Below, in pieces: positions 26,054 to 35,400 of a stretch of DNA of 64,000 nucleotides. The stretch's first letter is position 1; the number at the start of each line of letters is the position of its first letter. The notes under the pieces were generated by a model that ran no database searches, was not told where the DNA came from, and saw only the letters and a program-made list of their open reading frames with translations. Where the stretch lies: the NCBI RefSeq assembly GCF_029223585.1, contig NZ_CP119423.1, positions 1,178,001 to 1,242,000 on the forward strand, written 5' to 3'. Source of the DNA: Photobacterium sp. DA100. GTDB lineage: Bacteria > Pseudomonadota > Gammaproteobacteria > Enterobacterales > Vibrionaceae. Position numbers and translations under genes: made by a program.

Positions 26054-26944
26054 ATGAGTATTGATAGCTTGCGAACTTTGTTTGAAGCCAGGTTACCGGA
26101 ATACGGCCTAGTCAGTGCCGAACCTCTCAGTGGCGGTCTCAGTAACCGCTGCTGGGTGGTGGTCATCGAGCACAGACAGAACGCTCTACGACATACCTTG
26201 GTATGGCGGCCAACCTCCTCCTCGTCACTTGCTTTTGGTGTCTCCAGGCAGCAGGAGCACAACGTACTCCGTGCCATTGCCTCGTCTTCCCAGCATGAGA
26301 TTGCGCCATGCCCCTTCGCTTTGTTTCCAGAAGGCTTACTGGTCGAGTGGGTCGCGGGACAAACCGCTCTGCAGGCGCTTCCCTGCGAGACCTTAATGGC
26401 GACTCTGGTGACCATTCATCAATTGCCGGTGCCAAGCCATCGTCTTGACTGCCGACAACGAACTGCGCACTACTGGCAGAATATCGGCGGGGCTGCTGAT
26501 GACCCTCAGCTGAGACGTATTCATGCGTACTTTCAGGCCCGGCCGACCACGGCGTGGTTTGCCGATACTTGCTGCCACCATGACTTGGGGGGATACAACA
26601 TCATCACCGCCCCCAACGGCCGACACACCGTGATTGACTGGGAATATGCCTCCGCCGGTGATCCGTCGCTGGACCTGGCGCTGACGATTGCGGCTAACCA
26701 GTTGGATGCTAAGGCCGCCGTTGCCCAGTATTGTCAAAGTCGTGGGATCAAGGATGTCGCCTGTCAGGCCCGCTGGCAGGCGGCAGTCGCCTATTGGCAA
26801 CCGTGGTGTGACTACATGGCGATGCTCTGGTTCTACGTCGGGGCCCAACTCTTTTCTACTTTACAACAGCCCGATGACGATTATCTCAATCAGGCCCTGG
26901 CGTTGAAGGAAAAGCTATGGGGCGGGGGGCAGTTTACTGATTAA
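26054..26944 (+). CDS. thiK: Thiamine kinase ThiK (YcfN)
   Basis: A 296-residue aminoglycoside-phosphotransferase-fold kinase, predicted to phosphorylate thiamine for salvage. The catalytic loop is HHDLGGYN (His176, Asp177, Asn182) and the metal aspartate is Asp195 in VIDWEYAS. The glycine-rich N-lobe motif is SGGLSNRCW (residues 26-34). A 26-base gap separates it from lpoB. Identity rests mainly on synteny plus family; other small-molecule kinases of this fold are possible. Confidence 0.85.
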   Translation: MSIDSLRTLFEARLPEYGLVSAEPLSGGLSNRCWVVVIEHRQNALRHTLVWRPTSSSSLAFGVSRQQEHNVLRAIASSSQHEIAPCPFALFPEGLLVEWVAGQTALQALPCETLMATLVTIHQLPVPSHRLDCRQRTAHYWQNIGGAADDPQLRRIHAYFQARPTTAWFADTCCHHDLGGYNIITAPNGRHTVIDWEYASAGDPSLDLALTIAANQLDAKAAVAQYCQSRGIKDVACQARWQAAVAYWQPWCDYMAMLWFYVGAQLFSTLQQPDDDYLNQALALKEKLWGGGQFTD

Positions 26945-27092
26945 TAGGCAGTTAATTTTTCCTCTCGACTACAATTGAGGTGGCCCTTTCCCGTTTGTGC
27001 GAAATACGTTTTTATCGGTTCTGTATACTGTAGAAATGATCTCTTGGCTGGGGTTTACGCGTAATCTGGAGGGAAGAGATGAGGAAAAGAGC

Positions 27093-27938
27093 ATGATTAA
27101 GAGGCACCTCAAGTGGGTCTTGCTCAGCATGGCCGTGGTATTGGTGGTAGGCTGCGCCACCCGATTAGCCTACAACAACCTTGACGTATGGCTGAGCTAT
27201 CGCTTTTCTTCCTATGTGAGCCTGGATTCCTCCCAGGACTCGGCGTTCGACCGGGGACTTGACCGGGCTCTAGCCATCCATCGTAGGCAAGAGCTTCCCA
27301 AAATCCATCGCACCATCGATCACCTGCAGGCTGATTTGCTCACTCCTATGACATTTGGCCAGATGCAGGAATACTATACGGTGTTCACACAGCTGGGGCA
27401 GGATTCAGTTGCAATTCTGGCCGATCCGCTTGCCGATCTCTTGGTTTCGCTCAACGAGGCTCAGGTGGCCCAGCTCGAAGGCCATTTACGCCAGCGCTTT
27501 GCTGAATATGATCAGAAGCGGGCTAAGCTGAGTCAATCCGAGAAACTGGCAAAACGAGCGGAACGCTTGCAGGACTTTACCCAAGACTGGCTGGGGTCGC
27601 TGACCAGCCGGCAGCAGGAGTTGCTCACCGAACTGGCGGGCTACCAGCTGGAAATGTCACCAGTCTTCCGCTCGCTGCGCAATGGCTATTTTGAGCGTTT
27701 GAAGCAGCTGATGGAAAACCGTACTTCGCCCGCCTTCAAGGCCCAGTTTACCCAGCTGATGCGCGACATGGTTGCCTTGGACAGCCCAAAACACCAAGCA
27801 GAGATCCGGTTTTACCTCAATCGCCGTTTTGAGCTGATGCGCCGGCTCAACCACACGATGTCTCCGCAGCAGAAGGCGTTCCTCAACCGCAAGCTGGTGA
27901 ACTTGCGCAAGGATGTGGCGATGCTGATTAATCAATAA
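27093..27938 (+). CDS. DUF6279-type lipoprotein
   Basis: A 281-residue lipoprotein with signal ending LVVGC (Cys21, then Ala), followed by LAYNNLDVWLSYRFSSYV, a recurrent start of this family. The rest is charged and helical and may form a coiled bundle. The ATG at 27093 has a GAGGA site; the upstream 32 codons lack one. It occupies the position held by nagZ in E. coli, between thiK and ycfP. Function unknown. Confidence 0.82.
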   Translation: MIKRHLKWVLLSMAVVLVVGCATRLAYNNLDVWLSYRFSSYVSLDSSQDSAFDRGLDRALAIHRRQELPKIHRTIDHLQADLLTPMTFGQMQEYYTVFTQLGQDSVAILADPLADLLVSLNEAQVAQLEGHLRQRFAEYDQKRAKLSQSEKLAKRAERLQDFTQDWLGSLTSRQQELLTELAGYQLEMSPVFRSLRNGYFERLKQLMENRTSPAFKAQFTQLMRDMVALDSPKHQAEIRFYLNRRFELMRRLNHTMSPQQKAFLNRKLVNLRKDVAMLINQ

Positions 27939-28034
27939 GTCGATCTGACTCTCACCTGGTTGTGAAAGTAATGTCAACAAACCCCACAAAACGTGTTAGA
28001 TTGATTTTACTGATAATCACAATAGGGAGTAAAA

Positions 28035-28577
28035 ATGATTATTTATCTGCATGGCTTTGACTCAACAAGCCCGGGTAACCATGAAAAGGTATTGCAGCTT
28101 CAGTTCATTGATCCTGACGTGCGTTTTGTGAATTACAGTACCCTGCACCCTAAGCATGATATGCAGCATTTGCTTAAAGAAGTGCATAAGCTAAAAGAAG
28201 AGTCTGCGGATGACCATCCCTTGATCTGCGGTGTCGGGCTGGGTGGATATTGGTCTGAGCGGATTGGTTTCTTATGTGGTATTAAGCAAGTTATTTTTAA
28301 TCCAAACCTGTATCCGGAGCGCAATATGGAAGGCCGCATCGACCGTCCGGAGGAGTACGCTGATATTTCCACCAAATGCGTAACAGATTTTCGGAGAAAA
28401 AATGCAGGTAACTGCCTGTGTATTCTTTCTACCAAGGATGAAGTCCTAGACAACAATTATACCAAAGATGTGCTTAGCGATTTTTACGACATTATCTGGG
28501 ATGATAACGAAACGCATAAATTCAAGAAAATCTCCCAGCACCTGCAAACGATAAAAGCATTCAAAGAAGCTTCCTAA
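28035..28577 (+). CDS. ycfP: YcfP family alpha/beta-hydrolase-like protein (UPF0227)
   Basis: A 180-residue cytosolic protein with a compact alpha/beta-hydrolase fold: strand [10 protein letters not shown] at the start, then [17 protein letters not shown] around residues 71-87. The nucleophile elbow reads G-V-G-L-G, so the usual serine is absent, as in E. coli YcfP. The later STKDEVLDN and the ETHKF histidine fit the family pattern. Function is unknown. It precedes ndh, as in E. coli. Confidence 0.9.
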   Translation: MIIYLHGFDSTSPGNHEKVLQLQFIDPDVRFVNYSTLHPKHDMQHLLKEVHKLKEESADDHPLICGVGLGGYWSERIGFLCGIKQVIFNPNLYPERNMEGRIDRPEEYADISTKCVTDFRRKNAGNCLCILSTKDEVLDNNYTKDVLSDFYDIIWDDNETHKFKKISQHLQTIKAFKEAS

Positions 28578-28591
28578 CCCAATCTTCAAGT

Positions 28592-28614
28592 AGGCGGCAC
28601 CAATCCTGCCGCCT
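28592..28614 (+). terminator. Possible terminator hairpin after ycfP
   Basis: Perfect arms AGGCGGCA/TGCCGCCT with a seven-base loop, 15 bases after the stop. No T run follows, so it may stabilise the mRNA end rather than terminate. Confidence 0.4.
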
Positions 28615-28714
28615 GCTGCGGCCCGTCCGGGTATTGGCTATTCGCAATTTCCACTCCCCATCGCGACAATGGCCTAGACCGAACCTCAAAAAACTGCCTT
28701 CTCACGGGTGGGCA

Positions 28715-28728
28715 TTGATCTTAATCAA
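28715..28728. promoter_or_regulatory. FNR box upstream of the ndh promoter
   Basis: TTGATCTTAATCAA matches the TTGAT-N4-ATCAA consensus exactly. Its centre is about 48 bases before the predicted ndh start. FNR represses ndh anaerobically in E. coli by binding two sites. Confidence 0.85.
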
Positions 28729-28735
28729 TTATTTC

Positions 28736-28763
28736 TTGCCTTGAAATAATATTGGCTTATAAT
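28736..28763 (+). promoter_or_regulatory. Sigma70 promoter of ndh
   Basis: TTGCCT at 28736-28741, 16-base spacer, and a perfect TATAAT at 28758-28763. Transcription would start near 28770, leaving a leader of about 180 bases before ndh. Confidence 0.7.
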
Positions 28764-28780
28764 GCAAATCTTAACTTTTT

Positions 28781-28794
28781 TTGAGGTAAATCAA
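28781..28794. promoter_or_regulatory. Second FNR-like box, downstream of the ndh start point
   Basis: TTGAGGTAAATCAA differs from the FNR consensus at one half-site base. Its centre is 66 bp from the first box, close to six or six and a half helical turns, and falls just after the predicted start, a position suited to repression. Confidence 0.55.
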
Positions 28795-28910
28795 AAAAAG
28801 TTGAGTTAATTAAATGAAGAAGATGTCGTAAGCATCCCTCGAGGTTCTAAAGTTAAGCTGTTGAATAAAAAGAATTATGCTGGTTGGAGTTAGCTCGGGC
28901 CAGGTTAGAT

Positions 28911-28935
28911 TTCTAAATTTTAAAATTCTAAATTT
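28911..28935 (+). repeat. Direct repeat next to the ndh ribosome site
   Basis: TTCTAAATTT occurs at 28911-28920 and again at 28926-28935, just before GGAAGGAG. The AT-rich block may keep the ribosome site unpaired. Confidence 0.35.
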
Positions 28936-28952
28936 GTGGAAGGAGTGTTGTG

Positions 28953-30242
28953 ATGACTCGAATTATTGTTGTTGGCGGTGGCGCCGGCGGTTTGGAGCTA
29001 GCAACGAAGCTGGGTCGTACATTGGGTCGTAAAGGTCGTGCTAAGGTTACTTTGGTTGACCGCAAGGCGAGTCACCTGTGGAAGCCACTGTTGCATGAAG
29101 TGGCAACCGGCTCGATGGATGCGGGCGTCGATGCGCTGAGTTACCGCGCCCATGCTAAAAACCACTCGTTCGATTTCCAAATGGGAAGCCTGAAAGACAT
29201 CGACCGCGACCGCAAGGTGATCACTCTCGCGCCATTACATGACAAAAATAATGAACTGTTGATGCCGGAGCGCGAGCTTGAATACGACATTCTGGTGATG
29301 GCAATCGGCTCGACGTCGAATGATTTCAACACGCCGGGAGTGCGCGAAAACTGTATCTTCCTCGACAGCCCTGAACAGGCGCATCGTTTCCGTACACAAA
29401 TGAACAACCAGTTCCTGAAACTGCATGCGAACAAAGAACAGAAAACGGTGGATATCGCCATTGTTGGCGCGGGTGCGACCGGGGTTGAACTATCCGCAGA
29501 GCTGCACAATGCGGTTAAAGAGCTGCAGAACTATGGTTTTGGCGATCTGGACAGTTCACGCCTGAACGTCAACTTGGTCGAAGCCGGTGAGCGCATTTTG
29601 CCTGCTCTACCTCCGCGTATTTCCGCCGCAGCCCACAGCGAGCTAACCAAGCTGGGGGTGAATGTGCGTACCGCGACTATGGTGACCAAGGCCGACGAAA
29701 CCGGCCTGACAACCAAAGATGGCGATCATATTCCTGCGCAAATCATGGTCTGGGCCGCGGGCATCAAGGCACCGGATTTCATCAAGGATATCGCCGGCCT
29801 TGAGACCAACCGTATCAACCAGCTGGTTGTTAAGCCAACCCTGCAGACCACGCGCGATGACGACATCTATGTTATTGGTGATCTGGCATCGTGTGCCCAG
29901 GAAGACGGTAGCTTTGTCCCACCGCGCGCACAGGCCGCCCACCAGATGGCAAGCCGTTGTTTCTCGAACATCGTGGCAAAAATCACTGACCGTGAGCAGA
30001 AGCCATACGTCTACAGCGATCATGGGTCGTTGGTATCGCTTAGCCGTTTCTCAACCGTGGGTAGCCTGATGGGGAACCTGACCAAAGGGTCGATGATGGT
30101 AGAAGGTCGTATTGCCCGCGTGGTATACATTTCCCTTTACCGTATGCACCAGATTGCGCTTCATGGTGTGGTGAAAACCAGCCTGATGATGCTGGTAGGG
30201 CGTATTAACCGCGTACTGCGCCCTAACCTGAAGCTTCACTAA
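28953..30242 (+). CDS. ndh: NADH dehydrogenase type II (Ndh)
   Basis: A 429-residue flavoprotein on the inner face of the membrane that passes electrons from NADH to quinone without pumping protons. The FAD-binding GGGAGG is at residues 8-13 and the NADH-binding [13 protein letters not shown] starts at 172. YVIGDLAS supplies the later FAD contact. The C-terminal segment from about 380 on is basic and amphipathic and fits membrane attachment. ATG at 28953 lies seven bases after AGGAG; a GTG directly before it is too close. Two FNR boxes and a sigma70 promoter lie upstream. Confidence 0.96.
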   Translation: MTRIIVVGGGAGGLELATKLGRTLGRKGRAKVTLVDRKASHLWKPLLHEVATGSMDAGVDALSYRAHAKNHSFDFQMGSLKDIDRDRKVITLAPLHDKNNELLMPERELEYDILVMAIGSTSNDFNTPGVRENCIFLDSPEQAHRFRTQMNNQFLKLHANKEQKTVDIAIVGAGATGVELSAELHNAVKELQNYGFGDLDSSRLNVNLVEAGERILPALPPRISAAAHSELTKLGVNVRTATMVTKADETGLTTKDGDHIPAQIMVWAAGIKAPDFIKDIAGLETNRINQLVVKPTLQTTRDDDIYVIGDLASCAQEDGSFVPPRAQAAHQMASRCFSNIVAKITDREQKPYVYSDHGSLVSLSRFSTVGSLMGNLTKGSMMVEGRIARVVYISLYRMHQIALHGVVKTSLMMLVGRINRVLRPNLKLH

Positions 30243-30298
30243 GCAAAATAATTCCTAGGGGAGTTAGTTTCTGCCGTCAGCGGCCGGAAACAAACACC

Positions 30299-30328
30299 AA
30301 AAAAACCGCCACTGCAGGCGGTTTTTTT
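30299..30328. terminator. Bidirectional terminator, ndh/FKBP gene
   Basis: Arms AAAACCGCC/GGCGGTTTT with A and T runs on the two sides, between convergent genes. A weaker hairpin (GTTTCTGCCG/CGGCCGGAAAC) lies at 30267-30291. Confidence 0.88.
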
Positions 30329-30348
30329 GTTTCAACAGCTGCCGGCGG

Positions 30349-30822
30349 CTAGTTGATCTTGAAGAGTTCGACGTCGAAGATCAGCACCGATCCCGGCGGG
30401 ATAGCACCGATAGAGCGGTTACCGTAAGCCAGCTCTGCGGGAATGAAAAAGCGAGTTTTCTCACCCTCAACCATCAACTGCAGCCCCTCGGTCCAGCCTT
30501 TGATAACTTGATTCAGGCCAAACTGGATAGTTTCGCCACGATCGACTGAGCTGTCGAATACCGTGCCGTCTAGCAGGGTACCGTGGTAATGGACGGTAAC
30601 TTTGTCACTGGGTTTCGGGTGTACAGTGCCTGTACCTTGTTGCAACACCAAGTACTGTAGGCCGGATGCTGTGGTTTGCACCCCTTCTTTTTCTTGGTTC
30701 TCAGCCAGGAAAGTTTCACCCGCCTTGATATTTTCAACAGCCGCTTGCTTGTTGCCTTGAGAGCGTTGTACGAAGAAGATGACGAGCGCAATCAGGGCGA
30801 TACCTAGAATAATTTTAAACAC
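30349..30822 (-). CDS. Membrane-anchored FKBP-type peptidyl-prolyl isomerase
   Basis: A 157-residue protein with an N-terminal membrane anchor (FKIILGIALIALVIFFV, residues 2-18), a short linker and a C-terminal FKBP domain. The latter has VTVHYHGTLLDGTVFDSS, QVIKGWTEGLQLM, and AYGNRSIGAIPPGSVLIFDV with the usual aromatic and Asp-Phe-Asp-like positions. It probably faces the periplasm and aids protein folding there. The start is GTG at 30822, seven bases after AGAGG; the frame upstream has an unlikely 13-codon extension. Related to FklB/FkpA in domain type, but too short to assign either. Confidence 0.88.
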   Translation of the reverse strand: MFKIILGIALIALVIFFVQRSQGNKQAAVENIKAGETFLAENQEKEGVQTTASGLQYLVLQQGTGTVHPKPSDKVTVHYHGTLLDGTVFDSSVDRGETIQFGLNQVIKGWTEGLQLMVEGEKTRFFIPAELAYGNRSIGAIPPGSVLIFDVELFKIN

Positions 30823-30907
30823 GTAAGTACCTCTATTAATTGTATTTGATGATAGTAGCAAAGCTCACTGCCGGACGAAAGGCACCGTGGGTGGAGGTTT
30901 GAACCCG

Positions 30908-31489
30908 TTAACCATTTATCGGTCGTGCTGGTACCGCCGCGGCGATGTCGCTCGGGATCAGTGAAAACAGCAGGCCATCGACAGGGCCACTCTGGGTCAG
31001 GATCCGGTTTCGGGCGGTGCATTCGAAACGGGCCTTGGTCGCCAGGGCGGTGCGCTGGCTGGCAAGATTGCCGGTATGGGTAACAATCTCTATTCGCGTG
31101 AGGCCAAGGGTTTCAAAGGCGAACTGAGCAATGGCTAGGCACGCTTCCTTGGCATAGCCCTGGCGTTGGGCGTTGGAGCGGATCCAGTATCCCAGTTCGG
31201 CCGAGTTGGTGAGCTCTGATAGATTGCACAGGGAGGTGCTGCCGAGGAAGGTATCGGTAGCACGCTCGAAGATGGCGAATTCGTAACTGACGTCGTAGGC
31301 CCAGTTCTGCAGGCTGGCGTGAATCCACTCATGGGCATCATGCTGATTATATTTGGCGTGGCACCAAGGCAGCCAGGGGGTAAGGCTTTGCTGTGAATGG
31401 TGGATCGCATCGAGCAAATCCAGTAGGTCGGCATTTTTGTAGGGCCGGAGCAGCAAGCGCTCGCTGGTGAGTTGGTAGTCTGTATTCAT
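30908..31489 (-). CDS. GNAT N-acetyltransferase, RimJ/RimL type
   Basis: A 193-residue acetyltransferase. N-terminal TSERLLLRPYKNADL, middle AELGYWIRSNAQRQGYAKEA (the acetyl-CoA-binding Q/R-x-x-G-x-A) and C-terminal LGLTRIEIVTHTGNLASQR are standard for the group that acetylates protein N-termini or amino acids. The substrate is unknown. Start: ATG at 31489, preceded by GGACAGG; an in-frame GTG at 31498 lies only three bases after GGAG. It stands between the FKBP gene and csiV on the same strand. Confidence 0.86.
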   Translation of the reverse strand: MNTDYQLTSERLLLRPYKNADLLDLLDAIHHSQQSLTPWLPWCHAKYNQHDAHEWIHASLQNWAYDVSYEFAIFERATDTFLGSTSLCNLSELTNSAELGYWIRSNAQRQGYAKEACLAIAQFAFETLGLTRIEIVTHTGNLASQRTALATKARFECTARNRILTQSGPVDGLLFSLIPSDIAAAVPARPING

Positions 31490-31582
31490 CCTGTCCACAG
31501 TCTCCGTCGGTACATGTTGTTAGCATAAACCGGACTGGGGCAAATGTCGTGGATGGGGTGAGAGCGGGGCGGGAAAGTGTGA

Positions 31583-31604
31583 AAAGGGCTGCGTTTGCAG
31601 CCCT
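31583..31604 (-). terminator. Terminator after csiV
   Basis: Arms AAGGGCTGC/GCAGCCCTT with a GTTT loop, followed on the minus strand by TTTTC. It ends the mfd-csiV unit. Confidence 0.7.
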
Positions 31605-31620
31605 TGAGAGTGTGCGGGTG

Positions 31621-32409
31621 TTAACCGTCGATGCGGCGAATTTGGATCACCATACCCATCAGCGGGTGGTCAAGGTAATGGGTTTCGCCACTGCGCATTC
31701 TGCGCTGTTGCTGGAACTGGTATGTTTTGAGGAACTCCTCAACTTTCACCTGTTTTTTGACTTCCTGCAGGTGACCGATCTGGACACTGCTTCCCGGCTC
31801 AAGGCTGCCTTCTACTGGGTCAAGCGGTTCAGCGCCGATAATGACTTCGCGGCGGCTTGGCTCGCGCAGGGCAAAGTTTGCCTCAGTGAACAGGAAGTGC
31901 TGGACATAAACACGCAGGGTGCCGTCAAGTTCATGTAGTGAGGGCATTTCATCCTGGTCAATGTTGTCCACTGCAGCCGACTCAAACTCGCCAGTTTGCT
32001 TGCTTGGCAGTGCTGATTTCACCGTGCCGTCAGACAGGAACTGAGCGGAAAAATCTTTACCTGCTGTGAAATGGATGCGAGGTGCGGCAGCACGGCTCAA
32101 ATCACCCTGGCGCCATCCGAAGTGGGCAAGTGGGGTAAAGCCAGCATGCTGTTGAAGCTTGCTGTATTGGCCGTTGAGCTCGAACTGAGAGGATGGCATC
32201 GGGGTGATCCCTCGCGCTTGAAGGCGAGCCGTGTCACCGAAATCGATCGTGCCATTGAGATTAACTGGCTTCTGGTTATCCGGCCAGGATTCACTCACTT
32301 GCTCAGGCGCAATGTTACGCTTGAACAGGATCACTTCGATATCAAACTGTCGGGCTGCAAGGCTTGGCCAGCTAATGGCAAACAGCAGCAAATAAATGAT
32401 ATTTTTCAA
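31621..32409 (-). CDS. csiV: CsiV, Vibrio cell-shape-integrity periplasmic protein
   Basis: A 262-residue periplasmic protein. In V. cholerae CsiV binds peptidoglycan and is needed with LpoA for PBP1A function. The signal peptide ends near WPSLA-ARQ. The mature start RQFDIEVILFKRN and the C-terminal repeats (RREVIIGAEPLDP, HPLMGMVIQIRRIDG) match my memory of the family, as does the position beside mfd. The start is probably TTG at 32409: a CGGAG site lies seven bases upstream, giving MKNIIYLLLF. A GTG at 32424 contains that ribosome site just downstream and is less likely. It follows mfd by 29 bases. Confidence 0.8.
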   Translation of the reverse strand: MKNIIYLLLFAISWPSLAARQFDIEVILFKRNIAPEQVSESWPDNQKPVNLNGTIDFGDTARLQARGITPMPSSQFELNGQYSKLQQHAGFTPLAHFGWRQGDLSRAAAPRIHFTAGKDFSAQFLSDGTVKSALPSKQTGEFESAAVDNIDQDEMPSLHELDGTLRVYVQHFLFTEANFALREPSRREVIIGAEPLDPVEGSLEPGSSVQIGHLQEVKKQVKVEEFLKTYQFQQQRRMRSGETHYLDHPLMGMVIQIRRIDG

Positions 32410-32420
32410 GATAATACTCC

Positions 32421-32432
32421 GCACTTAAGTGC
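32421..32432. repeat. 12-bp palindrome between mfd and csiV
   Basis: GCACTTAAGTGC is a perfect palindrome in the short mfd-csiV gap. It may be an mRNA hairpin or a protein site; nothing more can be said. Confidence 0.35.
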
Positions 32433-32438
32433 TATCTA

Positions 32439-35400
32439 TTATAGAGCGTTTTCGGCCAACTTTGTTAGGAGACCGTCAACATACTTTATTCTGTCTTTTC
32501 TGTCACTCATCGGGGCCATGACTTTCAGTTTGGTCGGCCCTTCCATTCGGAAATGCTGCGGCTGGGACTGTAGCAGGCCAACCAGTAACCCCGGGTCGAT
32601 GTTGGCATTGGGGGTGAACTCAATGAAGCCGCCTTTCTCGCCAGCTTCAATCTTGCGCACACCAATACCTGCAGCTTTGAGCTTGATTTTGTTGAGAACC
32701 AACAGGTTGGTGGTTGGATCCGGTAGCAGGCCGAAGCGGTCAATCAATTCTACCTTGAGCTCATCCAGTGCTTTTTCGCTGTTGGCACTGGCAATGCGTT
32801 TGTAGAGCGATAGGCGGGTGTTGATGTCCGGGATGAACTCTTCCGGTAGCAATGCCGGCAGGCGCAGTTCCACCTCGGTTTGCTGACGCAGCAGGTCGTC
32901 AAGCGAAGGTTCCTTGCCTTCTTTGAGGGCTTCGACGGCTTGCTCGAGCATCTCCATATAGAGGGTGAAACCAACGGATTGGATCTGGCCACTTTGCTCG
33001 TCGCCGAGCAGCTCACCTGCGCCGCGGATTTCAAGGTCGTGGGTTGCCAAAGTAAAGCCGGCCCCCAAATCTTCCAGGGACGAAATGGCCTCCAGACGTT
33101 TGACGGCATCCTTGGTCATGCGCTTTGGATGCGGAGTCAGCAGGTAGGCGTAGGCTTGGTGGTGCGAGCGACCGACACGGCCACGCAGCTGGTGCAGTTG
33201 GGCCAGACCAAGGTGATCGGCACGGTTGATCACTATGGTATTGGCGGTCGGTACGTCGATCCCGGTTTCGATAATGGTGGTACAGACCAGCAGGTTAAAG
33301 CGCTGGTGGTAGAAGTCACTCATGATTTTTTCGAGTTCACGTTCGCGCATCTGGCCATGGGCGAAGGTGATCCGCGCTTCGGGGATCAGCTTGGCCAGAT
33401 CCTCGGCGGTTTTCTCGATCGAGTCGACGTCATTGTGCAGGAAGTAGACCTGGCCGCCGCGCATGATCTCACGCAGCACGGCTTCTCTGACCAGGGCATC
33501 GTCGGACTCGCGGACGAAGGTCTTGATGGCCAGGCGGCGGGCCGGCGGCGTTGCGATGATCGACAGATCACGCATACCGCTCATGGCCATATTCAGCGTT
33601 CTTGGGATCGGGGTGGCCGTCAGGGTCAGGATATCGACATCGGCGCGGATCGCCTTGAGCTTTTCTTTCTGGCGGACACCGAAGCGGTGCTCCTCGTCAA
33701 CAATCAGCAAGCCCAGATCATGGTAATCCACCGAGGCATTGAGCAGCTTGTGGGTCCCGATCAGAATGTCAATCTTGCCCTCGGCCATGTCGGCCAGGAT
33801 CTGCTTCTGCTCCTTGGCGGTCTTGAAGCGGGAAAGCACCTCCACCCTGACCGGAGTATTGGCAAAGCGGTCGCGGAAGTTCTCGAAGTGCTGCTGGGCC
33901 AGCAGGGTCGTTGGTACCAGCACGGTCACCTGCTTGCTGTTGTCGACGGCGACAAAGGCAGCACGCATTGCTACCTCGGTCTTGCCAAAGCCCACATCAC
34001 CGCAGACCAAGCGGTCCATCGCCTTGGCCTGACACATATCAGACAGCACGGCATTGATCGCCAGCGCCTGATCATGGGTTTCCTCGAACGGGAAGCCGGT
34101 GCAGAAATCGGCATAGGCTTCACGGTCAAGCTTGAATTTGTGACCCGGCTTCAGCTCGCGCTTGGCGTACACATCCAGCAGTTCGGCGGCGACATCACGG
34201 ACTTTTTCCGCGGCTTTCTTGCGCGCTTTGACCCACGCCTCGCCGCCCAGTTTGTGGATAGGGGCGGTGTCTTCCGCCCCGCCGGAGTAACGGCTGATCA
34301 GGTGCAGCGAGGCGACAGGCACGTAGAGCTTGGCCCCGCCTTGGTATTCCAAGGTGACATATTCGGTTTTCATGCCGCCGGCTTCCAAGGTCTGGAGGCC
34401 CTGGTAGCGGCCGATACCGTGGTCGATGTGCACCACCGGCTGGCCCACTTTGAGCTCGGCGAGGTTGCGGATAATGGTATCGGCGTTGACCGATTTCTTT
34501 TCGTCGCGGCGGCGGCGCTGGACCACTCGTTCACCCAGCAGATCACTTTCACAGATCAGGGCAACTTCGGGCTTTTCCAGCACAAAGCCTTGCTCCGCGG
34601 CACCGATCACCAAGCTGAACTTGCCCGGTGTGGCCAAGGCTTCAGTCAGCGTCGGGGCGACAACAGGGCGGAGCTTGATCCGGGCCAGGAGGTCGAGCAG
34701 TGCTTCACGGCGGCCCTCCGAGGCGACCGAGAAGACAATTTTACCCGGGTAGCTTTCGGCGAAGCGGCGAAGCTCGGCCAGCGGCTCTTTTAGCTGGTGG
34801 TTGATCGTCAGCGCGGGGATAGCCTGCAGCGGCAGGTTAAAGCGCCCCGCTTTTTCCGGCTCATTATCCGGGCGGATGCGCACCTGGGGCAGGGTTTTGA
34901 AATGGCTGAACATTTCATCTTTGGTCAGCCACAGCTCCTTGGGCGCAAGCAGCGGGCGCAAAGGGTCGACCCGGCGCTGCTCAAAACGGTACTCGGCATC
35001 GGCCAGGAAGTGGTCGACAGCCGGCTCGAGGGCTCCGATGGTGATGAGCAAGCTATTGTCCGGCAAGTAGTCGAAAAGGGTCTCGGTTTGCTCGAAGAAC
35101 AGCGGCTGCCAATACTCGATACCTGCCGGCCATGTACGCTTGCTGACCTGCTGGTAGATAGACTCAGGCTCGCGGCGCGCTTCGAAGCGCTCGCGCCAGC
35201 GCATCCGGAAGCTCTCGATAGCGATTTCATCGGTCGGGAATTCGTGGGCCGGCAGCAGGCGGATATGTTCAATTTCGCCGGTCGAGCGTTGGTTTTCCGG
35301 GTCGAACTGGCGGATGGAGTCGACTTCATCATCAAAGAAGTCAATCCGGTATGGCTGGTTGCTGCCCATCGGGAACAAGTCAATCAGTGAGCCGCGGCTG

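Noticed and set aside
32880..34793. 637-codon open frame on the plus strand, opposite mfd
   Set aside because: It lies wholly antisense to a well-conserved gene; its composition is that of a codon-bias shadow, and it has no ribosome site or family motif.
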